A stretch of 29,353 nt of DNA from Priapulus caudatus (GCF_000485595.1 NW_014578470.1:4438-33790); one strand, 5' to 3'; shown: positions 1-10,482, numbered from the stretch's first letter. A program made the numbers and translations. The notes: generated by a model from the sequence alone, not told the origin.

Positions 1-2
1 AC

Positions 3-780
3 TTTGAAATTGAGCACCAGAAGGGACAGCATCACCAGAATGCGGATGCGTTATCACGTAAGACAGTAGGGAAATGCCCTAAAGAGGACTACCCAGATAG
101 CAGGCATGGAATGAGAGGAGAGAATGCCCGACCAGCGATGGAGATGCACTCAGGGGAAGAGGAAATGTTCAGGAGGAAGACGAAGAAAGTAGTAGCGATG
201 AACCACCCAGCTGCAGTGGGGGACGCGAGGATTCTCCATGTGAGGATAAGGAGCAGCGTGGGCAGGTGTTGGTAGTGACCGAGGGAGATCAGGAGCGAGA
301 GGATCGCAGAGAAAATCCCGAGGATCAGGGGAAGACCATGATGTATGGAACCCGGAAAATATTAGGAGATTACAGTATAAGGACCCTGTGATTGTTTTCT
401 TCATGGAACGAAAAGAAGCGGCGTTGGACAGGCCTGAGTTTGCAGAAGTTGCAGGAATTGGGTCGGAGGCAAAAGCGTACTGGGGGCAGTGGAATCAATT
501 AGAAGTTCAGGAAGGTAAATTGTATAGAAGATGGGAGACGCCAGTCACGCCGACTCATCCCATACTTCAGCTGGTGATACCTAAGGAATTGCAGAGAGAA
601 ATATTTCAGCAGTTACATTACCATCGTACAGCAGGACATCGAGGAGAGAAGCGGAGTAGAGCCAGGCATTCAGCACGGTTCTAGGCTGCGCGAAAACTAA
701 CACGAATGATATCGAAGAATGGTGGCAGTACTGCACATGTCTGTGCTCGGAGAGCAACCCTGGAAAAGGGTTAAAGAAGG
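3..780 (+). pseudogene. Ty3/gypsy pol remnant: RNase H tail to integrase zinc region
   Basis: Decayed piece of a retrotransposon polyprotein. The first frame opens with FEIEHQ and reaches NADALSR at 39-59, the hallmark end of the gypsy RNase H domain. The frame shifts near 165-170 into an acidic linker, then again near 350. From there an open stretch contains YWGQWNQL, KLYRRWE and QLVIPKEL, followed by LHYHRTAGHRG, which supplies the two histidines of the integrase HHCC zinc domain. It stops at 682-684. In another frame, WWQYCTCLC at about 723-747 looks like the paired cysteines of the same zinc domain. No integrase DDE core follows, so the element is truncated or internally deleted. It is a different element from the one at 16-24 kb, whose linker and integrase sequences differ. 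Family assignment is secure; the exact clade is not. Confidence 0.85.
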
Positions 781-1993
781 GGAAGGTTAAAACAGTACGG
801 AAGTAGGAGGGCAGAGTTGAGGAAAGAAAAGCGAAGGGCAGAGGAGAAGTGAGGGAGTTATAAATAAGAGTAGAATTGAATTACAAAGGCGTATCCGGAG
901 GCGGATACTAATAGAAGTTGGGGGGAGTTGTGGAGATTTGCGGGGGTGTGTAACTCAGAGAAGCAGTAAGAATAGATCAAAGGATGGATAGATTGAACTC
1001 ACGTATACGATAGAAGAAGGCCATATATTGAGCTAAATGAGAGGATAAAAATATAGACGCAGCATAAATATATCACGAATGTCACCTGGGGCAGGCCATC
1101 TTGATCATACATACCGGAGGGGTCTAAGGAAAACGAAGGAATGTAAACAAGAACGCGATATATGAGTATGGTAACAACGCGTTTATGTACTCATTAATCA
1201 GCATACATAGACGAAGGAGATTTGAAATAGAATGAATAAGTCTAATATAGTCTAAGTTGTCGAAGAGAGGAATATTTACTTAGTAAACGAGTTGCATAGG
1301 ATGATGCAGCATCGCTACTAGCACGGGTTGCATAAGGTGATGCCAATCACCCGTATAGCCACGCGGTTGCGTCAGCGGTGAAAACGCATTGCACCGGCGA
1401 ACGAAACAACGGCAACGGGTTAAGGGGGCGTTGCCCAGGCTAGAGTACTATTAAGGGCGCACCGAACCGAGCAGCGTTAGCGTTATTTTGCAGGTTTAGG
1501 TTTAGGTAGAAGAAGAAGAGAAGAAGAAAAGAAGAAGAGAAAGAGGAAGAGGCAGTTATTTTTCAGGTAGTTTAGAAGAGAAGAAAGAGAAGAAGAGAAG
1601 AAGCACAGCCGAGGACCGAAGAAAAGAGCGAGAAAGCGTTTAGGTCTTCAAGGAGAGAGATAACGGAGGAGTAAAAGGCCGGGTTTTCAGGTAGGTGAAA
1701 GACCGGAGAACAACGGAGAGGGGAATAAAACGGAGGAGCGAGACAACGGGATTCAGTTCAGGTAGTGCCAGGAGCGACTACGAAGGGAGACAGTCGTGAG
1801 GCTGCCTAGGTCTACGCGAAAGCGAGAGCGAACGGTGAGAAGAGGCAAGACGAAGCCGGCGACGCGTTAATGCATGTAATATTAGACGGATAGATATAGG
1901 ATCGCCGCTGCATATACGAATGCAGGGGAATTTATTTGTAACTTGTGAGAAGCAAATAAAACTAATAAACGCGTAAGTTAACTAAATCTAACT
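781..1993. other. Non-coding stretch with purine-rich tract, possible decayed 3' LTR
   Basis: No gene recognised. It follows the + strand pol remnant, so it may hold the 3' end of that element. A G-rich tract at 917-926 followed by TGTGGAG at 929 could be a polypurine tract and LTR start, but no matching second LTR was found. About 1500-1760 is strongly purine-rich, dominated by GAAGAA and GAGAA runs. AATAAA-type polyadenylation motifs occur near 1956-1970. The LTR reading is inference only. Confidence 0.3.
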
Positions 1994-2155
1994 GTGTTGC
2001 TGTTCACTGGTACTACCTGTTATTTGCTACGGCATCATCCGTCGCAGCCTAATATAACGAGCGCAGGAGCGAACACTAAATCCAAAAACTAGGACACACG
2101 TTAACTATATACAGCCTGTTGTACCGGTAGTCGCGTACCCCTAGGACCACTACAG
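1994..2155 (+). repeat. Direct repeat, copy 1 of 2
   Basis: About 160 bases that recur at 2416-2578 in the same orientation, roughly 422 bases downstream. Shared blocks include TTATTTGCTACG, GCCTAATATAAC, AGGAGCGAACAC and GTTAACTATATA. The copies differ by many small indels, so the duplication is old. A shorter match (TAATATTAGACGGAT at about 1880 against TAATATCAGACGGAT at about 2251) suggests the duplicated unit began further left. Could be LTR-derived or a plain tandem duplication. Confidence 0.75.
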
Positions 2156-2415
2156 TAAAATGGGCGCTCCGTCCGCGATCTCCTACAGTTAAAATGGGAG
2201 CTCGTGGCGGGATGTTCGCATGAGGAGTAGCAATAGCAAGTGTGGCCAGTGTAATATCAGACGGATTAGATATGAAACGAAGCATAAAACATGTCGGAGT
2301 TTTATAAAGAATAATAAGGGGACTTTCTGACGGCCCCGGAGACCCCGATGGAGCGGGGTAGAATACAACGCAGGCATGCAGCGGGCAGCGGAGGCAGCAT
2401 TGGACCTCATGCTCA

Positions 2416-2578
2416 GTGTTCTGTTTCCACTGTACTACCGTTATTTGCTACGACCATCACCGTACTGCCTAATATAACAGCCAGGAGCGAACACATGAAT
2501 CCAAACAACTGAGACACGCGTTAACTATATAACGCCTGTCAGAATACCGTAGTCGGCGTACCCAGGGCCAATACAATA
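2416..2578 (+). repeat. Direct repeat, copy 2 of 2
   Basis: Second copy of the repeat at 1994-2155, sharing the same ordered blocks with scattered indels. The 260 bases between the copies show no gene. Confidence 0.75.
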
Positions 2579-4400
2579 GCGCCACTGTGGACAAGTTCCC
2601 ACAGCCCTTCAATTACTATACAAAAAATAACCGATTGCTTCCAATGCTAATTTTTGCATAGCAGACAAGACATGTCGGCGTTCGTTATAGATCAAATTTG
2701 ACAAAAAAACACTTTTATTTTCAGAACAATATTCATCAATGGAAAATTTGACAGTGGTTTTTCATGACCGCATCATGCTGGCATTCTAATTTACGGAGAA
2801 TTCGTATTTGAGCGTACATTTAATTTATTTTTTATTATGTTGCACATAGAATATCAAGATTTCGCATAGAGTGAATGGCAATTTTATTCAATGTAATTCC
2901 ACTTATCTAATTCAACTCTAGGCGACTATTCGAAACTATGCCACCGACTTTGGCCAATTCCGCAAAGCAGACGGGCACCGAATAGGCCTTTGTAGACGGG
3001 GAGGGTGGAGGTCGAAGAAAACACCAAAAACTCAAAAACTCGAACAGCGAATTAAACCACAAATTTTGCACACCGTGTGCCAGCAGAAGTTTGTCGGAAC
3101 GTATTGATTGCGTATGACAGATATCTGAGTGAAAAAAAGTTCTAATAAGCAGAACGTGACATACTATTAAATCACACACGGTTCATTTACCCATGTTACG
3201 CATAGGCGATGTGACGCGTCATCGGGCGACCAATTCGGAGGGGCTTGCAGCTTGTGACACATAGAAGCTGACGTGATGGTTTTTAGTGGTTGCATTATTT
3301 AGGCTCAGCTTCGTGATGTGGCAATGACACTAGCACATGGAGATAGAATGGGAGTGGTTACTGGTAATTTAAAACGCTGTGGCTATATGCGGACAGGCGG
3401 CCACGGTCTTGATTTCTAAATGCCCGGCAGTCCTAACCCTAACCCTAAACTTGTTTACTTGAGATAACGTGAAAATTAAAAACTGCAGGCATTTTAGGAA
3501 ATTCAAGGACCCGTGCACGGCAGCGTCAGTTATATGCCCGCTTCCCGGCATATACCACTCTTAAATTTAAAACGAATTCTTTCACATGTAATACCCCTAT
3601 TCAACTAGTGCGCCTGTTTTTCAGCAGCACAAATGTGTGTCGGTTAAGTAAATTCGCGATATTTTTTTAAAACGTTGGACAACATATGACATAACTCTCA
3701 TGGTGCACAGCTGAAGTACATGGCGACCTAGCTTTAATATTGCCACTCGGCCGAAAACGGTCGAAATACTATTTTTCAGCTCCTGAAATTCAATTCTTAA
3801 GTATAGGATCCTATGGAGGATTTAATAGTGGTCTGTTCTCAGACTATTAATATATCAGTATATTATAGCCTATAGCTAGTATAGGCTTAGCGACGCAGCA
3901 CACTCGCAACGGCGAGTGGGTGGAGCAGCTAGTTCTACATCAGTTTTTGTGAAAGCAAGTTGATACACAGTGACACATCAGTGGTAGTAATAAAGGGGTA
4001 GTTTTTGTTAATGTGCGTTCATGTTATTTTCAGTTTTTACTGACTCTGTCCCAAGCGCCTGTGCCTGTGATTGGGAGGGGACTTGTCACTTGACTCGTCT
4101 CTTGAGCTTTCTCACTCTACAAAATAGCAATACCATCGTAAGTGCCTTTACAAAATTCGAGTCTCCATCAGCTGTCACCAACGAATTGCATCCGTCCTAC
4201 TCGCAGTCTCTAAGACAGTGAGCTGTACTGAAGAGATGAAAAAAATCGAAATTAACCACAATAATAAAAAAAAGCAGAACGTAAATATCCATTTTCTACT
4301 GTTATGCGCGCCACCTAACGCGCATTATAACTGTAGCATTTTGTGTCTCTCCGCGACACCCGATGGCGCCACCAGTCGACACGTAGTGACTAGCAATAAC
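2579..4400. other. No gene recognised; AT-rich unique-looking DNA
   Basis: Short reading frames occur but none has recognisable motifs or a convincing coding character. One telomere-like patch (CCTAACCCTAACCCTAAAC at 3432-3450) lies within it. Confidence 0.5.
3432..3450. repeat. Short interstitial telomere-like patch (CCCTAA)n
   Basis: About three units of CCCTAA, the complement of TTAGGG. Similar but longer degenerate patches occur at 12620-12712, 28372-28472 and 28625-28679. Confidence 0.6.
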
Positions 4401-5462
4401 CTTAGGTAAGAACACTCACCTAGTATGTCCGGATGCGTTGAAATGGCCGTATCGTCGTCACCCTGACTCCGCTAGCCACCAGATCACCTCAGTGCTACTG
4501 TGCTCACTCCGTAGTACCCAACCCAGAGTTCGTTCCGGCTCCGGTGCGATAGCGTGGTTAGTCAACAATGCCAGACGAGGGACGACACACCACAAACATA
4601 ACAACGGGGCACCCCACCATGCTCTGCTGGCCTTACGTTACGTCTTATAATAAATGTCAACCCGGTGTATAAACAAAGGCTATACAGATATAAGCATAGC
4701 CAGACAAAGGGCTAAATAACCGGCAGGCTCTCTACTGCACGGCCTCTCACAGCATAGGCCAGTTTCTATCCTACACGTGTAGCGTTGGCACTCCTCTCTC
4801 TCTACTATTTTAGGAGTACATTTAATAATCTACTCACTGTATTATTTACTCACCCCACAACAACAGGACAATACAACGGTGCCTACTCACCAACCGAAGC
4901 TCTTAACTGTGGCTGTCTCTCCGCGGGGTCTCACCCACAAGCCACGTTGAACACCGGTGACTGTACGGTACTGTACCAACAGTACACGTACGCTAGCGTC
5001 ACCATACTCTCCAGTCTCCACACACAACTCAACCGGCCTCTCCACTCTATGCTCATACAGAGTGAACTAGCTACATGCTGCGAGACCTACCTCACTCGAC
5101 TCCCGAGACGAACTCGAGTGTTACCTCAGTCTCAACTCCCGAGACGAACTCGGCTGTGTCACTCCCGACTCACACACAGCGTGTCAGCTGTTCATTTCTC
5201 CCGCGCCACTCTCCGCCGCGAGAGGGGTTGGCTAACCCACTCAACATGGCTGCCCCCATGTAGGGACTCGACTATCTACATCTATCAATTGGTGAGCAGG
5301 CAAAACAGCACGGAAACGCACACTAATAGACACCAGACACCCACCACAAATAATTATACAATCGCAAACACAGAACATTTACCCATACCCTGCCTGTGGT
5401 TCCCAGTGAGCTACCTCACAATTACCTAGCTGGGAACCGTGGTGACCGGTGCCACCGCCACA
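4400..5462 (-). repeat. Probable 3' LTR body of a - strand element
   Basis: On the - strand this region begins with TGTGGCGGTGGCACCGG at 5462, immediately after a polypurine tract at 5476-5463, which is the usual arrangement at the start of a 3' LTR. It is CA-rich on the + strand, which creates a 214-codon open frame at 4785-5429 with no protein-like character. It contains a TATAATTA motif at about 5350-5358 on the - strand, a 9-base inverted repeat (GGTTCCCAG at 5398-5406 against 5430-5438), and two copies of ACTCCCGAGACGAACTCG 36 bases apart. The far (4400) end is a guess; no second full LTR was found. Confidence 0.4.
5099..5152 (+). repeat. Two-copy tandem repeat, period 36
   Basis: The 18-base unit ACTCCCGAGACGAACTCG occurs at 5099-5116 and again, identical, at 5135-5152. 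Confidence 0.85.
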
Positions 5463-5476
5463 CTCCTCCCCTCTTC
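5441..5476 (-). other. Polypurine tract and LTR edge
   Basis: Read on the - strand, GAAGAGGGGAGGAG (5476-5463) is a clean polypurine tract followed directly by TGTGGCGG (5462 onward). This is the expected primer site for plus-strand synthesis and the first bases of a 3' LTR. The first 21 bases of this edge reappear at 8454-8434 in the same orientation. Confidence 0.55.
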
Positions 5477-5553
5477 AAGATCGACCGTCAGGTCGATCCC
5501 AACAACGTACCTGGCGGTGCACCGGCACCCGGCGCGGAGGAGCCCAGCTGGAT

Positions 5554-5949
5554 CTATCTCTGGGTGTGGTGGCGACGAGGTGACTCCTGTCGCCTCTCTT
5601 CTATCGCTGCCTCCGGCCGATCCTCGCCGATCGCCAACGCTGCCTCCCTGGTCACCGGAAGGTCGGCAAAGGGCTGCAACAGCATCCGCAGGAACTCGTT
5701 GAACTCGGCGGTGGTGATGTTCGGGATGGAGCTCTCAGCGGGTGCCCCAGGCGCCTCCAGTGCGCGCATCGTCGCCAGCAGCTGAGCTGGCACTTCTGAC
5801 GATGCGGGCACCTCTAGCGGTGCCTCCACTCTTATCGGCGCGGGCCTCGCATGCAAGGTTGGCGCGGGCGTCTTCTCCATCCGGATACTCATACCCGGGC
5901 CCGGGCCGCCTTGCCTCATCCCTAGATGGGGCGGATGACATGTCCGCAC
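5554..5949 (-). CDS. Hypothetical protein, last ORF of an LTR element?
   Basis: Open frame of 131 codons with no recognised domain. The N-terminal half is rich in Pro, Ala and Glu. The C-terminal half, around TTAEFNEFLRMLLQPFADLP, looks like a genuine amphipathic helical segment, and the protein ends in a basic RRHHTQR. The first Met at 5949 is arbitrary. It ends about 80 bases before the polypurine tract at 5476, the position expected of the final ORF of a retrotransposon, and lies downstream of the integrase C-terminus at 6950-7460 on the same strand. A GTAAGG that could act as a splice donor lies just upstream on the - strand (about 5985-5990). Overlapping frames on both strands are open because of high GC, so coding status is only plausible. 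Confidence 0.4.
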   Translation of the reverse strand: MRTCHPPHLGMRQGGPGPGMSIRMEKTPAPTLHARPAPIRVEAPLEVPASSEVPAQLLATMRALEAPGAPAESSIPNITTAEFNEFLRMLLQPFADLPVTREAALAIGEDRPEAAIEERRQESPRRHHTQR

Positions 5950-6154
5950 AGGACATACTGTCGTTCGGTGGCAACTTGTTCTCTTTCTCCTTACCTCTAC
6001 AGGTGGTCAGGGACCTGTCCTTCACTCGCCGTACCCACTCCCTGACCTGAAATGAATGACTCACACTCATCACGTGCCGCGTAGCATGTGAACAAAAGCA
6101 ATACCAGCCTTCCCCTACAGGTCTGAAACCATATCAGCCCCAGCTCATGAATAC

Positions 6155-6245
6155 GTCGGAGTTTACAAACCACTCCCTCGACCATCAAATGGTGCGGATT
6201 CCGGAGTTTTACTGAAAAACTCCGGAATCCGGCTCAAACTCCGAC
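6155..6245. repeat. Nested inverted repeats
   Basis: Inner hairpin: GGATTCCGGAGTTTT at 6196-6210 pairs perfectly with 6216-6230 around a 5-base loop ACTGA. Outer pair: GTCGGAGTTT at 6155-6164 with AAACTCCGAC at 6236-6245. The core CGGAGTTT is common to both pairs. Confidence 0.95.
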
Positions 6246-6949
6246 ACTCTAATGGAGATCAAACACCAAACTCGTTCTGATCAAGGGTAAGAATCCCGAA
6301 CGTCCGTGGGTGAGTAGCGCGGTACCAGCCGGCTAGAGAACACACGTGACGCAACTACCTCGGTTGCCTCCAACAGCCACTGCTCGAATCAGTGCGGTGC
6401 AATATTCCACGGACCATAGGGGGTTGTCGCTTGGGCGACCAACACGGGAACGTAGCAGTATGGAACCCGCACCCCGCCCCCTACCCCGCGCAACGCCGGC
6501 CACCTGGCTCCCACGTCTGCGTTAATACAGGTCAGGAACCGCAAGAGCCCCTACGCGCCCGCCCGAAACGAGCGGCTGGCGAGAGACTGTCATCCTGGCC
6601 CCCCACGGAGCGCCGGATGCTCAGAGATGCGCAGGACCATAGCGGCAACCACACGTCTGAGAACCAGCCCAGCCTAATTTACACTGCTTCCAAGCGCTCA
6701 AACAAGGTGAGGTAGTATTATCAGAAAACACCCCGGAAGAGGAGAACACACCGGACAACAACACCATCCCCCTGTCGGCATGTCTCACACAACCACGCCG
6801 GGATAGTAACTCCGGGAACTACAGACTGCATGGAATCGTTACCAACCATGGCAAGCGAATAGACTGCCGATAAACGAACGCGAATTAGCTACCATTATAT
6901 GGCCTGCTCCCCACGAACCAACAGTCACTCCTCCGTCTGACAACACCAT
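6246..6949. other. No gene recognised between pol tail and downstream ORF
   Basis: GC-rich DNA downstream, on the - strand, of the integrase C-terminus. A 107-codon + strand frame at 6392-6715 has no recognisable motif and I do not treat it as a gene. Confidence 0.4.
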
Positions 6950-7460
6950 CTACGGCGACGCATAACCGTAGTGACACGGAGCTTTCACTACCATCTTGCC
7001 CGGTGCACGCTGCACTGGGTTAGAGAACTCAAAACCACCCAAACGGTCTTTTAAATGCCCAGCTACCAGCGGATTCACAGGATCCTTCTCAGAACCAGCC
7101 TGAGGACCATCCACTTGCTGCAATTTTACCGCTTGTGTCTTGAGGCTAGAACGAGAAGATCCTGAGCCAACAATCTCGTCCGACTCTGTGTCATCCTTCA
7201 CCTGGGAATCCGTGCCGCGCAGATCATACGCGTTTTGACCCGCCACGTTCCCCGGACTACCAGACTCTCCACCAACACATGCGTCAACACCAACTGCCCC
7301 ATCTCCCAACCAGGAGACAGGCGCACTCACACCCTCGTAGACTTTCAGGTTATCTACGGCTACAACTCTCACTACACTATCAGGGGAAGCCTGAATCCAT
7401 CTAACGTTACCTCGTCGCTCACTAACAACCTTGCCCCAGCAAAGAGACCCGACTCAATCA
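6950..7460 (-). pseudogene. Ty3/gypsy pol C-terminus (integrase C-terminal domain and tail)
   Basis: Read on the - strand, the frame contains WGKVVSERRGNVRWIQ followed by VVRVVAVDNLKVYEG. This matches the end of the gypsy integrase C-terminal domain, where a GPY/F-type strand is followed by a conserved V-V-x-V-D-x-L-K-x-Y block that in active elements contributes to target DNA binding. An acidic, Ser/Gly-rich tail follows and ends in HYGYASP and a stop. The frame is closed by a stop just upstream (about 7457). No catalytic core is visible further upstream, so only the end of pol survives or is recognisable. Together with the ORF at 5554-5949 and the LTR edge at 5462 it defines one - strand element. 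It differs in sequence from the integrase at 19-20 kb. Confidence 0.55.
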
Positions 7461-8433
7461 ACTGGTGTAGAAGCCTTCTAATGGAGTAACAGGTTTACCC
7501 GAGAAGGAATTCCTTTTAACCATATCTACGCCAGCTTTCCGAGGAAAACGCCCTATTCCCTCCGAAATTCTCTCACGAAGGGGGATGAACTAACCATACC
7601 CTCCTCAAACGACCTCTGCATCGGGAAGGGGGACGCGAAATCCGTGCTATCCCCCCACCAGAGCTTGTGTGTGGCCCACCCTCACGATGGGAAAACGTTG
7701 TATCACCCTCACGGTGAGAAAATACTGGGTCGCCCTCATGGTGACCCACACCCAGCAGCTTATATGTATGGGCCCTCCTCGGCCCAATCAGAAGCACGCC
7801 TGGCGCGCGGCGCAGGGCTGACTCTAGCCCAAGCCACCGACGGCGATTACGCAGAACTCACTGCCGCTGTCCTGTCGAGCGGTGCAAACCATGCGACCGC
7901 CTCTCGTTGACGTGGGGGAGTTCTCATCAACTCTTTGTGTGGAGTCAAACTACCACCGGCCCACCACCTCGTGTCCGTACACTGACCCTATAAAAATCAA
8001 TGTCTGGTGCAATTACCACGCCTAGATGACGCCTCCCGCGAGCACCCTTAGACGGCATCGTACTCCGCCCTCCCGGCAAGCGTCGATTAACAAAATCACA
8101 CTACTACTAAAGCGCAACCGGCAACAACTAACTAAGACCACGGCAACAATTGCAACACAATGTTACAAAGAGTAAACTGTCACGGCACCTAAAAATGTTG
8201 AATATATATTGTGTATACTATATATATAAGTGTAAGCGTGCAACAGTGCAGCCGCGAGAGCAATGGCCGCCGGCAGCGTATGTTGACATAGGATTTGGAC
8301 GGAATTTACAGGAAACTGTCGGCAATAATAGGTGAAAGAGAGTATATAGAAACATTAAGAATTTGGTAATAAATACTAAAATAGATTTCGTATTTATTTA
8401 GCATTCGATTTTATTGAAACGCTTCAAGTGCCT
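7461..8433. other. No gene recognised; decayed element interior
   Basis: Between the integrase remnant and the right-hand LTR tip. Apart from the tandem hairpins at 7672-7750, I see only weak promoter-like motifs: CCAAT and TATA words on the - strand near 7760-7795, and TATAAAAA at about 7990 on the + strand. Confidence 0.4.
7672..7750. repeat. Three tandem ~27-base hairpin units
   Basis: Three consecutive units share the pattern CCCTCACGGTGAG with small changes (CCCTCACGATGGG, CCCTCACGGTGAG, CCCTCATGGTGA). Each unit is a small dyad of its own. Confidence 0.75.
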
Positions 8434-8454
8434 GTGACCGGTGCCACCGCCACA
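8434..8454 (-). repeat. 21-base copy of the LTR edge at 5462
   Basis: TGTGGCGGTGGCACCGGTCA plus one further base (C) on the - strand, identical to the first 21 bases of the LTR edge at 5462-5442. Beyond it the sequences diverge completely, so if this is a 5' LTR it is truncated to its tip. Confidence 0.7.
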
Positions 8455-8598
8455 TAACAAACAATTCGCCAGAATATTTATTCGTCTATAGACTGTACCT
8501 CTGTCATTGCATTTCATCACATTGGCTAAATGCTACTACATGTCGCGGTATGTTGAGTGAAATATGCCCATCTAGAAATCTCGTGAAACCGCGGGCAG

Positions 8599-8628
8599 AG
8601 CACTTAAATCAACGTTGATTTAAGTGCT
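8599..8628. repeat. Perfect 30-base palindrome
   Basis: AGCACTTAAATCAAC at 8599-8613 is followed with no spacer by its exact reverse complement at 8614-8628. The flanks do not extend the match. Confidence 0.97.
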
Positions 8629-9590
8629 ATGCGGCCACGGGTAAAGGCCAAGACACTGCCTGCAGCGATCAGCGACCGACCGGTAACGCAAGACGACTTT
8701 TCAGTAAAATTGAAGACCATGTGTTTCTATGAGCCATTGCACACACACCGGCGAGCAACGACGCGGCGACAACCTCAGGCGACAAAAATACTTTAAGGAC
8801 GTTTCTATTATTTTCCAAAGCGACAGTCGCGAGCGACACTTTACAAATAGCCAATGCGCAGCTGTTTCCATCGGCACGTGACATAACGATTACGTACATT
8901 AAATAACTCCATAATGCTAAGGCCAAGACGTAGACTGGTCTCACGGCGCATAAACTGCGTGCCGCATGTTCACAAACAATGGGGCCGCGAACGACTAGTC
9001 AAGCCAAAAGCGTGCAAGCTGTGTCAAGTTAGACACGCCAGTGTCAGTTACGTAGCAGTAGGCCTTACATGATTAATGCTTGCGTATATATTTACCTATT
9101 ATTATCTTATCGCTTATACGAAGAGAGTTTTTGCTGCCATGTTGTTTAAAAAGCAGCAGCATTAAGTTTTTGTCACTGTGGCGAGTGCTTAAGTGAAACT
9201 TTGACGCAAACGTCGGTCCTCCGCTGTCGCTGCAGTGTGTTTGCGCCAGTCACGTGCAACTTTGACGTAAGGAAGGTGTACTACTACTACTAACTAAAAT
9301 GGTGGTTTGAGGCGTTGAAGATCGGAAAAGAAACAGCATAGATATAGAAAGAAGAGTCAAAACAAGGTGAGTTACTCTCGTTAAAAGACGTTTTTGTCTA
9401 GGCCTGCGCTGACAACAAATGACAGATTTCTTGCTAGAAATTATTTTAGACAACACCGCTCAACAAACACCCCTCTCGATGGGGCTACCCCAGCATTTAC
9501 GAAAATGACAGGAGGTATCAATCTCGCTCATGCCTCATCCTTGAATCCGTAAGGGATTCGAATCACGGTACATACGCGTGGGTTTCGAAC
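8629..9590. other. No gene recognised
   Basis: Two short - strand frames (8669-8944, hydrophobic; 9250-9456) show no motif. Two TTCGAA-centred words near 9555-9590 resemble Pol III B boxes but no tRNA folds around them. Confidence 0.4.
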
Positions 9591-9593
9591 CTA

Positions 9594-9745
9594 TTTCCCT
9601 ATTTTTTAAAATGAATAATAGAAAATAGGAAAATGGTTTCCTGATCCCGAGTTTCCTTATTTTAAAAGTCTAAATAGGAAATGGAAATGGGTTTCCGATC
9701 ACGTATTCCTATTTTAAAAGTCTAAATAGGAAATGGGAAATAGAG
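9594..9745. repeat. Tandem repeat of ~53 bases, each unit hairpin-forming
   Basis: Three diverged units begin near 9594, 9653 and 9706. Units two and three share TTTTAAAAGTCTAAATAGGA. Within a unit TTCCTATTT and AAATAGGAA are reverse complements (9706-9714 against 9724-9732) around a 9-base loop. Confidence 0.8.
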
Positions 9746-9756
9746 AAGGAAAGGGG

Positions 9757-10482
9757 GGTACCGTGGTGTACCGCGTGTAACGTGCGTGTGCCCGCGTGGC
9801 ACCCGCGTGTAACGTGCGTGTACGTGCGTATACTGCGTGTACGTGCGTGTTACCCGCGTGTACGTGGAGTGTACGGCTGCGTGTGCACGCGTGTGCATCG
9901 CGTGTACGCCGCGTGCAGCGTGCGTGTACGCCGCGTGCAGTGGCGTGTACGTGGCGTGTACCCAGCGTGCACGTGCGTGTATCCCGCGTGTACGTGCTGT
10001 ATTTCCGTGTGACAGGCACGCGGTGTAGTGCGTGTATAAGTGCGGTAACCCGCGAGCACGTGCGTGTACTCGCGTGTACGTCCGTGTACCCGCGTGATAC
10101 GTGCGTGTATTCTGCCGTGGCACTCGTGTACCCGCGTGTAACGTGCGTGTACGCCGCGTGCTTAGCGTGGCGTGTATCTGCTGTGCGTGCGTGTACGTCT
10201 GTGCGTGTACCCGCGTGTACGTGCGTGTACGTGCGTGTATCGGCCGCGTGCACGTGCGTTTAGCTTGTTTGTACGTGCAGTGTATCTGCGTGTTACCCGG
10301 CGTGTACGTGGCGTGTACCGCGTGTACGTGCGTGTACAGTGCGGTGTATCTGCCGTGTACCCGCGTGTAGTGCGTGTACGCCGCGTTGTTACTGCGTGTA
10401 TCTCCGTGTAACCCGAGCGTGTACTGTCGTGTACGGTGCGTAATACGTGGCCGTGTACCGCGTGCACAACGGGCGCAAGGTA
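9757..10482. repeat. GCGTGTAC minisatellite
   Basis: About 725 bases of degenerate units such as GCGTGTACGT and GCGTGTACCC, roughly 8-11 bases each. The alternating purine-pyrimidine composition is of the kind that can adopt Z-DNA. The repeat suppresses stops on both strands, producing overlapping open frames up to 255 codons that are artefacts. It directly abuts the foldback-like element at 10492. Confidence 0.93.

Noticed and set aside
4785-5429. A 214-codon + strand open frame
   Set aside because: CA-rich probable LTR sequence with Ser/Thr/Leu/Arg-rich translation, internal tandem repeats and no motif.
9541-9600. TTCGAA-centred words resembling tRNA or SINE B boxes
   Set aside because: No A box at proper spacing and no cloverleaf or acceptor stem could be formed on either strand.
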